Shown here in pieces: positions 35,164 through 46,875 of a DNA stretch of 64,000 bases. Origin of the DNA: Gnetum montanum (lineage: Eukaryota > Streptophyta > Gnetopsida > Gnetales > Gnetaceae); NCBI GenBank assembly GCA_015680685.1, contig MNCI01019132.1, positions 381,313 through 445,312 of the forward strand. The letters are read 5' to 3'. The position numbers and the translations under genes were made by a program. The stretch's first letter is position 1, and the number at the start of each line of letters is the position of its first letter. The notes beneath the pieces were generated by a model, which worked only from the letters and a program-made list of their open reading frames with translations, searched no databases and was not told the DNA's origin.

Positions 35164-36058
35164 TGATGAAGTCAAATTTTAATGCACAATGATATCGTAA
35201 CAACGATATTGCATCAATGATGTCGTTAATGTGATATCATAGTCAAGGCTACATCATTGTTGATATGATATCTTGGGATGTGTGTAGCCCTATAAATATG
35301 ACACTTGAGTGCACAATCTACTAACTTACCATTCCACACCTTATTGAAACTCTTGTAGTTTTATCCTATAGTGTTAGCGATAGAAGTGAATGCTTGCAAT
35401 GTGATGTCTACTAATTGAATGGAGTCTTTGTTCGAATAGATTGTACTTGGGCATAGTTTGTAATGGAAATAAAGATTGAGATTGCTTCACATCATTGCAG
35501 AATTTCTTTAGTTTAATTTTTGTTTACTTAGAATAATGTTTACTATTTTTCTAATTTGATGTTTTGCTTTTCCAAAGCACTTTACTTTTGCTAGTTTATA
35601 GTAAGTAGATCGAGTATGATTAATTTCGAGCACTTAAGTGTAATCGTTTGGCAAGCCTAGTAGTGTTATTACTTGGTACGCTTAGTAACATAATGCTTGG
35701 TAGCTCAATAACTGTTACACAAAATCCAAGGCGTGTATGGAAAATCAAGAACAAATATTTATTGCATAGGCTAGAGTAGATTTACTTACTTGCAATTCCT
35801 TAGACTTAGATTTAATTTCATTCTAAATCACATTTATGGTTAGGAGTAAAATGGGCCTAACAACATCATCTATCATACACCTCACAATGAGCTAAACCAT
35901 ATGCTTAAATTTTACTAGCTCCATGTGGGAAGACAACAGTCTCAAACTTAACTCAATTACTAACATATCAACATTGTCTATCTATGAATTATGATCAAGT
36001 CACACGTGAACACTTGTGATTTGTATGGTTGGTTGTTGGATTGCTCCATTACTCATCA
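35164..36058 (+). repeat. E4 5' LTR (gamma type)
   Basis: It starts TGATGAAGTC and ends ACTCATCA. GATATCGTAACAACGATATT (35191-35210) and TGATATCATA (35232-35241) form a palindrome cluster ahead of the TATA box TATAAATA (35291-35298). Confidence 0.93.
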
Positions 36059-36059
36059 T

Positions 36060-36077
36060 TGACAATGTTGCCAAGGA
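36060..36077 (+). other. E4 primer binding site
   Basis: TGACAATGTTGCCAAGGA lies one base inside the LTR and aligns with the tRNA-Asp-type site of E3, with several transitions. Confidence 0.6.
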
Positions 36078-36200
36078 TAGTCAATGTGTGCTTATTCATT
36101 GATTTGACAAAGTTCATTGTATCAGGAATTCAAAGTTAAAACCTAAAATCCTCAAGCAAACTTGGAAACACACATACTTAACAAGCATCTCAATCTCAAC

Positions 36201-39200
36201 ATGGCTTTGGTTAAAGAGAAAGAACCACCTACCAAAGAACTACAAAGATGTAATGACAGAACTAGTGAAGAAGAAGATGAGGGGATGTCCATGCAAACCA
36301 AAATCACATACGTTGACACTGATCCTTACCATCTAGACTTTACTTTCATCTTTCATAAAGATAGGCAAATGAGGTGGAGAGACATACAAGGTAACATAGT
36401 CCTACCTCTAGAGCGAGCAACACTTAAAATGCTTCAAATTACCTTAAGGGGAATGAATTTGAACTAGGTGTAGGAAGGGTACCATGTGACTAAGCACATG
36501 ACAAAGCCCTATCAATCAATGGAGTAGTTGAAAAGAGAAGCTACCATGGAAATTAAGCATGTACATAAAAAAAGGGAAGCAGGTTAACACTTCAATTGTC
36601 CTAGAAGAGCTCGATGGTGATGCATTTATTGTAGGAAAATTCCACTAGAATCATGAGGATCGTTCTCAAACACCTATCATCTGACTTCATGAACCTATCA
36701 AAGTTCAATTACATTTCACACTATTAGAGACACCTATAAGGGAGGCAATAGAATCTAAGTATAGGCAAAACTCAAGGCCAAGAGTTTCTGCTAAATCCCA
36801 CAAGAAGGAATACCAGAGTCATAGAAGGAGGACAAGCCGACATCATTCTCCTACTACCTCATCTTCATCTTCACAACCATTGGTGGATTTTTATAGGAGT
36901 AGATAGAGGTACCAAGACCATGATAAGCAAGAACACAGAGCTCATGATTGTTATAACCATCACTCCAGAGACTTTGATGAAGAAGATGAAAATCATGAAC
37001 CAAGAAGGCATAGGGATAGAAGAGAGAATTAAGAAAGGCATGAGCATCGAAGGGAGGTACCATTACAACAAAACTCATGAGCGCAATCATGATGATGAAC
37101 CACTGATGGAAACCCATAGGATGATCAACATTCAAGAAGCTATCCATATACCAACCAGGCATGTCAGGGATAGATGCATCAAGTGGCTAGACATGAATAA
37201 CATGCCCACATTTGAGGGTGGTTATAATGATGATCCTCAATGCCATCTTAAGGCATTTCATGATGCTTGTGCCCTATAAAACATAAAGAGTGATGGGTAG
37301 AAACTAAATTTGTTCCCTAGAACACTTGTGAAAGAAGTTGAAAGCTGGTACAAATCATTTGAACCAAAATTAATCAAAAGATGGAGTACCATGCTGGAGC
37401 TTTTTAATAACAAATATAAAACTTATTCCCAAGTGTCCAATCTACGAAAATACATCCAAGGATGGAAACAAGGGATCCATGAATCCCTTGATGCGATAAT
37501 GGGCCAATATTATTTGCTATTACATAGGTGCCCAGACCATGAATTTTCTCAATAGGAGCAACTAATGCACATTGTTAATGGGCTTTGGAACAAGACTTCA
37601 GATACCCTTGGAGTTTATGACCAAGGTGAAACACCACAAAAATTCTCATGTTATAGCCAATTTTCATCGTGTAGCTTTCACCCCATGAAACCCAAGGTAA
37701 AACTTCATTGTAAATGCGAAGATTGTAACCCACAGTGGGCAATTCCACATACTTTATACTTTTGGGACAAAAATATGCCTCATAAGTGATGAAAGCCTCA
37801 TTTCCCAAAGCCTCATTTTGGAAGGGGGATGATGTTAAAAATGCCTTTTGGAATGCCAAAACTGGCAATTTGATGGGTTTTATGGGGGGTATACATTTTT
37901 CTATGCTAGAAACACTTACAGTGGGTAGATCTCACCTACCCCTAGTGTGGAGGCTCCATTCCCAATGTGGAAATTGCATCCCCCCCCCCCCTCTCTGCAA
38001 CCCACCCCCCCCCCCCAAAACAACATGGAAGCCATAATAGCTAGATTTCAACACTTCATGCACTCTAACATTGACCAACCACTCTAGCAAGGATGGTAAA
38101 AGGCTCATCATGGAAGATTCATCTCTAGCGTAGAAGGTGTGCCTCTGTTACTATTTATAGTAAATGAAATGAAAATGGGGGAAGGCACTTACCATATATA
38201 GTAACCCTCAAAATTTAAGCATCCATCTCACTTGCACAAGGCAAAAATTTGCAACAATTTGGTAGCCAAATTACAACCAAATTATGGCCATTTTGTAGCA
38301 TCAGTCATGGCCTAAGACCTATATAAACCAACCTCAAACATCATTTACAAGTTCTACATACTTTGGCAATCCAATACTATTAGCACTCATAATGTTTATA
38401 CAATTCAGCTTGTTCATAGTTCCACACTTGGGCATTCTCAAGCACTCAAGAGTTCTTACAAGTTTTCACACTTGTATTCTCTTGAACCCAACATGGTAAC
38501 CCTGTGACCTTGTAACCCCCTTTGGGATTTGTGAATTTTCAAGCTCCATGCTACACTCATGGGATTCCTGACTCCCAATGTAGAGTACTTGGAGAATCCC
38601 CCCCATCATAGCCAATGTTACATATCTAGAGCAGCCCCATTAGAGGTTCGATAGCATTAGGAGTGGCAAGACATCCAACTTGTGAAGTTCATTACATCGA
38701 CTTCAACAGACCATGAACCCCATCCAAGTGAACCCCCTTGTTGCCCCCTTAGGCACTACTTGTACACATTTCTCTAACTTATTCTTTATTCTTTCTTAAT
38801 AAAGTTTTAAGTTTTGGGTTTTATGTGCAAAATATATCCATTTATTTTATGTGCATTATTTAGATCTATTATTACTTTTAGAACTTTATTTTTCTTATTA
38901 TCCTATTTTACACTTCGTAAGTTCTTGGTTGATCTGTTGGACCAGCCAAAGCACCCTAAATCCATTTTTTATGGAGGCCTTGGGGATTCATGAGTTGAGG
39001 ACTATTATGCATTAAATCCATTAGTTCTTTCCAGTGATTCATTTTTCCAGTTGTAACACAAGGCTAATTGTCCAAAATGTCTACGCATCAGATACAAAGG
39101 TTAATCGATCAAGGGGCCAAGAAAGAGGAAGAATTAAGGAAAAGAAAATCAGTAGAAGAATACAATAGAGATCCATCCATCCAAAAAAGGGATGCAAGAG

Positions 39201-39560
39201 TTTATGATCCAAAATAAGAAGAGACCTTAGACCAAGTGATTTAGAAAAAGACTCTACCCATTTAGAAATCTATCACTGACATAATAGCTAAGGTAGAGAA
39301 AATGTGGAATTCAATTGATGAGAAGTTTACAACTTTAAAGATTATGGAGGAACAAATTGAGCAAGGCTTACGTAAATGCAAACACAAGAAGAAGAAAAGA
39401 GATTTTGGATGAAAGGGAAAAGTGGCATCAGTGGTTGAAAGTTCAAAAACAAGCTCCAAAGATGAGGAAGGATGTGTCATATTCCAATATGAACATTCCA
39501 AAAGATGTTGTCCTATAATGGCACACTTACAAGAAATAAGGGTATATGCACCTAACCCTA
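36201..39560 (+). pseudogene. E4 gag remnant, interrupted by S3
   Basis: The start ATG at 36201 (MALVKEKE) is followed by LDFTFIFHKDRQMRWRDIQGN. The linker is Arg/Ser/His-rich. A well-preserved capsid block (MNNMPTFEGGYNDDP, FHDACAL, LFPRTLVKEVESWYKSFEP, QGWKQGIHESLDAIM) occupies 37185-37555. S3 then splits the frame at 37627-39058. The C-terminal part resumes with STHQIQRLID, EELRKRKS and ends with the Cys/His block YEHSKRCCPIMAHLQE near 39490-39535. Confidence 0.88.
37627..39058 (+). mobile_element. S3: solo LTR of a third family inside E4 gag
   Basis: 1432 bp with TG...CA ends, flanked by the exact repeat CAAGG (37622-37626 and 39059-39063). The E5 gag is continuous at this point (CAAGGATGACTACC...), which confirms the insertion. 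A TATA box, CTATATAAAC (38319-38328), and a polyadenylation signal, AATAAA (38798-38803), support LTR identity. Two poly-C runs lie at 37979-38016. Its orientation is taken from these signals. Confidence 0.8.
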
Positions 39561-40189
39561 ACTTTATCAAGATATAGATGCCCAAATGATTACCTTACCC
39601 TTAATGTAACTATAGGTAAGCCTTCCAACCTGCATACTATCCCAATGGAGCCTACCCACAACCATAGGAGCAATATCATCAATAGTGGAAACAACCCTAA
39701 TCATGGGCCATGCCACCACCTCAGCAACAATATCTATATTGGCAACCTAATCCTTATGGATACTAAGTCCAACATTCAATCTCTCTAGATAATGTAGTTG
39801 TTCAAGCTCCACAGTACTATCTACCAAAATATCATAGACCCACAACACCAAGGACAAAATCAAACTTATACATGCATCCTCAAGTGTCTAGTTTCTCAAA
39901 TCAACATCCCAATCCTTTACCACTAGTGCCACCTCCTACAATGCAGGGGAAACTGTCATCTCAACCATATTAAAAAAGTGCAACCAAGGTAGTTAATATG
40001 TAGGAGAAAGTGATTACACATGAACCAAAATCCAAAAAATGACCATTCTTCCAAAAAAATCCAAAAAATGTCCAAAGGATGGGGATGACTATCATGCTAA
40101 TGTAAACCATCACCCATTAGATTAAGGTAGGAGTACTTTCATAGAAACAAATAAATCCAGGGGGTTCTTTTGTGTACCTACAAGTAGCA

Positions 40190-40560
40190 GGGCACAAACT
40201 GTGCAAGGCTCTATTTGATTCTAGGTCAAGAGTAAACTTGATATCACAAGACATGTATTAGGCCTAGAATCTACCATCATTGAACAAGAACAACATCCGG
40301 TTAGAGCTTGTGAACTAGTCAATTAAAATTCCACTAGGATAAGTGGATGATGTGATGACCACCATCAATGGCTTGTCCTTCCTAGTAGATTCTCTAGTAA
40401 TTCATGTCAATAAGAACAAGGGAGAATTCCAAATCATAATGGGAAGGGCTTGACTTAGCACTATTGATGCTAAGATTGGTATTTGAGATTTGCCCTTGGA
40501 AATCTCTAAGGAAGATGAAGTTGGCATCATTTAAAGACGTAGAGTTCCATGGATTGCATA
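40190..40560 (+). pseudogene. E4 protease remnant
   Basis: LFDSRSRVNLISQ near 40212-40250 is the catalytic block with Gly of D-S-G changed to Arg. The GRA.LSTIDAKIGI block follows near 40442-40485. Stops are present. Confidence 0.75.
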
Positions 40561-41129
40561 TAGCAATAACAGGTGCAATTATGTGTAGGGAATATGGGTA
40601 GTTCAGCAAAAAAAATACCAAGGCATGCAATACATGTATAGAAGCAATGCATATGTAGAAATGTCTGTATGTAGTAGCCACTCAACAAGAAGACACCTAG
40701 TGGTTGATCACAGATGAAGAAATTGAATTTAAAAAATGCATGGAACCAACAAATCAAATTGTTAGTGCCTATGTAGAAGAGGCCAACAAGTTAGAATAGT
40801 TAAGGAGAAGGCATTCATACCCATGTATAAGTCAAGAAGAAGAAGCAAATTGGGGATAGTTAAAGATCCTAGATACTATAGATCTAGAACTACTAGAATA
40901 AAGGTCCTATCGACAACATTAGAATATGCTTTCTTAAACAACAAGAAGCTATTAATAATAAATGCCTGCCTAAACAAAGAATAGAAGAAGAAGTTATTGG
41001 AAGTCATCAACAAGTGGCTAATAGTATTTGCATGGTCTTATGATGATATCATAGGTATTGATCCAAGAATTTGTCAACATTGGATATATATTGATCCAAC
41101 GATCAAACCATGATGCCAACCCCAAAGAA

Positions 41130-42310
41130 GGATTAATTCCAAACTAAAAGAAGTAGTCAAGCAAGAGTTGGAGAAATTATTAAAGGCAGGAATCATCTAT
41201 CCTATCATGGATAGTGAATGGGTCAGTCCTTTAGTAATCATTCCAAAGAAGGAGGGCAAGTGGCGAGTGTGCATCAATTTTCGATTTTTGAATGCTACTA
41301 AATTCAAGGATAATTTTTCTTTACTATTTTTTGATGAGGTCCTGGATACTATCACAAAACATGAGTACTATAATTTTCTAGATGGATATAATGGATACAA
41401 TAAAAGTTGCATTACATCCAAGGAATAGGAGAAAACAATGTTCACCAGTTCATGGGGAATGTTTGCTTACAAACAAATGTCATTTGATCTTCTTCATGTG
41501 CCTACTAAATTCTAGAGATTGGTGCTTAGTATCTTCCAAAAGCAAATTGAAAATGATGTTGAAGTGTTTATGGAAGATTTTTTAACCTATGCGACAGATT
41601 TTAAGCAAGCATTAGACCAATTAGAGTAGGTATTGGAAAGATGTTTAGAAACAAATCTCAAGCTCAATTATTAGAAAATCCATCTCATGGTCCAAGATGG
41701 GATCATATTGGGACATAAAGTATCTCAAAAAGAAATAGAAGTAGATCCTAAGGAGATACGAGTCATACAAAACATCATTTAGAATTTCTTCAAGATTGCA
41801 AAATCATTAGTGGAACTGATGAAGAAGGATGCACCCTTTGAATGGATAGAGGCTTGTGAAAGACATTCAAAACTTTGAAATAAAAATTAATCAAAACACT
41901 AATCCTACAAGCTCTGAATTGCTCTAGGCCTTTTCATATTATGATAGATGCTTCTAACTACATGCTTGGGATAGTAATGATATAGTTAGATGATCAAAAG
42001 AGACCCTACTACATACATTATGCCAGTAGAAGCATCATTGAATCATAATTAAACTACACCAAAAGAGAAAAGAAGCTCATGTCCATGGTGTATGTACTTG
42101 AAAAGTTTCAACATTATGTGCTTGGATACCATATTTATGTCCATACTAATCATAGTGTAATCTATTTTCTCATGAACAATCTAATAGTTAGTCCTAGAGT
42201 GATCATATGGCTTGTGATTTTGTAAGAATTTGACATCATAATGATTGTTAAAAAGGACACTAAAAATGTGTTTGTTGATCATTTATCAAGGCTCAAATAG
42301 AATTCCCAAG
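41130..42310 (+). pseudogene. E4 RT and RNase H remnant
   Basis: The RT N-terminal region is open from 41168 to 41428 (KLLKAGIIYPIMDSEWVSPL, VIIPKKEGKWRVCINF, YYNFLDGY). A frameshift follows. The active site reads FMEDF at 41567-41581, so one catalytic Asp is Glu. RNase H blocks (QLNY-like near 42045, then a YVLGYH-like block) lie at about 41930-42270 with many stops. Confidence 0.85.
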
Positions 42311-42419
42311 ATCATACGGCACCAATATTTGACCAATTCCCTGATGAGAACCTATTTACCCAAACGATGATGGTGGATGATCACATGACTTACTTGACTA
42401 TACAAGAACCTCCTGTTGA

Positions 42420-44690
42420 ATGAAGAAAAAAAGTAAAGAGAGTAATTCCTTCATAAAGTAAAGAGATACATGGAAATTAATAAACATATGTACAAGATTT
42501 GTGCAGGTGAGCTAGTTAGATGGTGTGTGTTGAAGTATGATCAACAATGAATCTTATAGGACACGCATGAAGATTCATGTGGTGACCACTATGCAAGGCA
42601 TAACATGACACTCAAACTATTGATGGAAGGCTAATTTTGACCTACATTCTTCAAAGACACCTACAATTTTGCACAATCTTGCAAAAGGTGCCAAAAAGAT
42701 GGAGGAATGATGGCCAAGAATGAAGGGCCACAACAGTGGATATAGCCTTCAAAACCATTTCATATTTGGGAAATTAATTTCATGGGGTCAATAACACCAA
42801 TGTCAAATGGAAAATCATATATTATTATGACCATGGATTATTGTACTAAGTAGGTAGAGGCAGGAGTAGTTAAAGATTGCACAACTAAGACACCTGCTAA
42901 ATTCTTTTAACAAAATGTGGTGAATAGATTCGAAGTACCCAAACTAATTATATTAAACAATGGAATTCATTTTACTAGTGATACCTTTAAAAAGCTCATG
43001 CAACAACTAGGGATATCCATAAACTAACTACACCATACCATCCTCATGAAAATGGTCAAACAAAATTTACTAATCATGAGATTACTAGAATTTTGACTAG
43101 AATAGTTAGCAAGTTCAGGAAGGATTGGAGCACTAAACTTAATGATGCTCTAAGGGCCTATAGGATGTTATAGAAATTACCTATTTGATATTCACCATAT
43201 GAGCTAGTTTACAGAAAACTACCAATGCTCCTTATTCAGGTAGAGCTTCAAACTTTAGCTAGTACCAGTGAACTTGACCTAAGCTTGAGCCTAGCCCAAA
43301 AGGAATGATTAATGAATCTGAATCTCTTAGATGAAAATAGGCTAGTGGAACTAATGCACAATGAGGTCCATAAGCATTACTCCAAACATAGACATGATGC
43401 ATAGATAAGAAAAGTGATAATCTAACTAGAAGATAAGGTCTTTACTATAATCCCAATCATGTGCCACTGATGAGACGCGATATCGCATGGGCTGCGATAT
43501 CACATCCCATGTGATATTCCATACGCGATATCACGTCATCCCTTGCGATGTCGCGTATGCAATATCGCCGTCTGCTGCCAAATCTATAAATAAGAGGTAG
43601 CACTCCCTCATTTCTTATCCTAGGCTAGAAGTAGCGAAGCTTTGGCAATTTGATCACTCCAAAGATAGAATATTTTCCATGTGCCTGCAGTAGGAGTCCC
43701 CAAGTGAATGGATCTTTATGCGAGTAGCTTTGTACCTGAACGCAAGTTGTGTACAGAAATAAAGATGAGCTTTGTGGATAAACCTTGCAGTGCATGGAAT
43801 AGGATTTTATTTAATTTTATTTATTATTTTCCTAGTAACGCAGCATGAGTACGACTTGGTTACGAGCATTGAGGAATGTGTACGGCTAACCAAAAAATCA
43901 GCTACACATCGCGATTAGATTCTCTCACCCTTGTCTCCTAGAATGTGGGATGAGTATGACTTGATTATGAGCATCTACGGATGTGTACGGCTAGTCAAGG
44001 AATCAACTTCTCATCATGCTTAGGCTATTTAGGTGCCTCAGTACGACCACTTCGAGCACGTGCATTACGTGTGGTGATCCCAGTAACGATTAGCATTTGG
44101 TAGCCATAGTTGCATAGTTCAAGGTGTATACAGTAAGTGGGAATGGATGCTGATGCTAGTTAATTTAGACTTAGGTCCTTAGTTAGAGTTAGTTAGTTTC
44201 TCAACCCTTCACCTCATAGCATAGGAGATAAAACCAGAAAAGACCAAAAAAATCATATACCTCGGACTTACTTAACCATACACCGTAACAACAACAAGTA
44301 AGTCTAGGAAGACAACGAATGATTAACCCCAAGTGTTCCATGGGGCGTTTAGGCATTTAGTTTGCAGAGTTCGACCAGATCGTGCGTGCTACGCTCATTT
44401 CGTATGGTTGAGTGTAGGGGTACCTCGCCACTCATTAGCCACAAAAGGATAAATTTCAAATGCTTTGGGAAGGACCATACATTGTTCAATCAACTTATCC
44501 TTCAGGTTCCTTACACATTCATCACCCATCTAGTCCACATAAGCACATTCTTGTCAATATCCAAAAGGTTAAACCTTATCATGAATATCCCAATGTTTTT
44601 AAGGGATCTACCCAATTTGTCCAAACATCTTCAACATGTTCTCTCTTAAGAATAGTTGATCCTAATAATAGTCATTGGGATGTTTATTTA
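42420..44690 (+). pseudogene. E4 integrase remnant, interrupted by S2
   Basis: The HHCC zinc-binding part is readable (HEDSCGDHYARHN near 42560-42600; CKRCQ near 42680-42700). The core follows with GSITPMSNGKSYII and LNNGIHFTSDTFKKLM, where the usual DNG reads NNG. S2 (43468-44437) splits the C-terminal domain. On the right of S2, FQMLWEGPYIVQSTYPSG and NIQKVKPYHEYP are open from 44460 to 44699 and are in frame with the left part when one GCCAC copy is counted. Confidence 0.88.
43468..44437 (+). mobile_element. S2: solo LTR (rho type) inside E4 integrase
   Basis: 970 bp, TGATGAG to CTCATTA (last C changed to T), flanked by the exact 5-bp repeat GCCAC (43463-43467 and 44438-44442). In its orientation GATATCGC motifs (43477-43565) precede the TATA box CTATAAATAAG (43584-43594). 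Confidence 0.93.
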
Positions 44691-44699
44691 GAAACATAG

Positions 44700-46200
44700 G
44701 TACTTTATTGAATTTTCATTTTATTTTTACTTTTCTATTTCTAAATATATTTTTCTTATTCTTTTATACTTTTCAAACTTTTTGATAATTTCTTGATTCT
44801 TTAACTTTTTCTAATTGTTTGATGATTTTTCATTCTTTTCATATTTTTCCATTTTTACTATCTTTCATACTTCATTTTCATTTTACTTGTACATATTTTT
44901 GTTCAATCATCAATAAAATACACCAAGAATAGGCAAGATGTAGTTCAATAAGGTGAATATTTCTCTATGCTCTCAAGTCATAAGGGACTGATTATTTGTA
45001 CAGTGAGACCACAACATCCATCCATCCATTCCAAGTAATAAGAGGTTCTTACCATAACCATAATGATATTCTTTTTCTAATAAAAACTAAGAATAATATT
45101 GTGATCATTATGCTTGTAAGAAGAGTGAAGAGCCAAGTGGAATGTGAAGGGTGTGACATCAAGGGAATTTGTTGAATCTCTTGGATCACTGCTATATGTT
45201 CTATCATATTGCTAAGGTTGTAATAATATCCTTGTATAGCTAACAAAAAATGGGAGTAAGAGTACAATAAGTGTTGCCTTAGCATCACTAGAAAGATATG
45301 TTACCCATGCTTGAAGTTAGTCCTCTAGTAAGATTGACACAACTAAAAATAAAATACATGTACAAAATAAATTTCTAAGGGTTCCAGTAGAAAGGCATGT
45401 TGCCCATGCTTGAAGGTAGGAGGCTTCTCAAAAATTTCAAAAAAATAAAAAAGTATAATGAATAAACTTCTCCCTTGGACAAAATGCCAAGTGATGATAC
45501 ATCCTGTAATGGTGATAGTCTTATGATTGTGAATTTGAGAAGTGAAACAATGTGATGTCATTGGATGTGGTTTTGACTTAGTTTGAATCTTAGATAGAAT
45601 GACTAATGATTACTTTAACCACTAATAAAACACAAGAGATCATTATGCCTATGGTAAGATACCTGATGTCTTGGTTCTCTATAATCCTTTCTATGATCTA
45701 TGTCACCTCACTATATATTTAACTATAACTTGTAGTTTTGTATGACATAGAGTAATTTTCCCAACCTAGTGATACTATTATGTGTGTTTTGCTAAATAGG
45801 TATGCATTACATTCAACTCCTTGACTACCCAAGGACACTTTTAGCTATGGTTATACAAGGGCATTATGGACTAGAGCCTTCTTTAGAGAAGATCCACTTG
45901 TATAACTCTTATATTTCATACTTGACAAGCAATTCCACATCATCTTGTGCCTCCCATAATAATACACATCAATGAATACTTCCCTTAGCAATCTAATATA
46001 TTTTTTCATATAGCAAAAATTCATAACCCATCTCCTATTCATCTATTGATCTTTCATTGCCTAAGATTCCTTCTCCATGAACTTTATATGCCAAATTCTC
46101 AAAAATTATGCATCATTAATGGCCTAAGACCCTCTAGACATGCTTCATATCTTCCAAACATTCCATTTAACTTATTTTTTCTTTGAAATCTCCAAGAAAA
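44700..46200 (+). other. E4 post-pol non-coding region
   Basis: No gene is seen. A T-rich tract (44700-44900) opens it. Blocks around 44930-45430 are shared with E5 (55800-56220) and E2 (16900-17370). Confidence 0.7.
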
Positions 46201-46209
46201 AATTGAAAT

Positions 46210-46355
46210 TTTTCACGATGATATCATAACTATAATATCAGAGGTCCTACAATGTGGTAACTATGATATATGATCTATGATATTGCTCCTATAAGATAGT
46301 ATATATAACATAGGGAGTTAGTAAAAGTTTTCCATTTCTCATTTTCTATGCAAAG
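46210..46355 (+). promoter_or_regulatory. Putative internal promoter and leader donor site upstream of E4 ORF3
   Basis: ATGATATCAT (46218-46227) and two further GATAT-type motifs (46261-46285) precede a TATA box GTATATATAAC (46299-46309). The 10-mer TGATATCATA (46219-46228) is identical to one in the U3 of the E4 LTR (35232-35241). A consensus donor GTAAGT begins at 46355. Function is inferred. Confidence 0.5.
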
Positions 46356-46875
46356 TAAGTTTTCCCCATTTTTTCTTTCAAGCAGATCTCTGACATGCTA
46401 ACTCTTGACACTCATAACTTGACCCTTGTTGCTCTGATTTCCTAGATTCTTAAGTCTTATTGATTATAAAGCTCTCAACTTAGTTGTGTGTGTGGCAAGG
46501 TTGGGGGTAATTACTTAGCACGATATAGCTAAAGTTTGAATCACAAAATTCTAACACTCAGAAGATATCTTAAAGGGTAAGTATAAGGGATTAATAGGAA
46601 TTCTATAATTTTGTAATCAAACCAAGGCAAAAACACTTAAAAATCCTCTTAATATACCATACCAAATATTTTAGGCCATAAATAAGAATATAATTGATAA
46701 CTATGAAGGGTTCTAAAGGAAATAACACCTAAGGGAGTTCCTTTTTGAAACTTTTTCTAACTCTACAATCGTAATGAGATAAGAACTTGATCTAGCTAAG
46801 GGCACAAGTAAGGAAAAGAGTTATTAAGAATCGATGTAAACACTTTAATAATTCCCAACCCTTTGTTGATTACAG

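Noticed and set aside
43477-43600. Repeated GATATCGC units considered as a CRISPR-like array
   Set aside because: Spacing is irregular and the units are promoter-proximal palindromes of an LTR in plant DNA.
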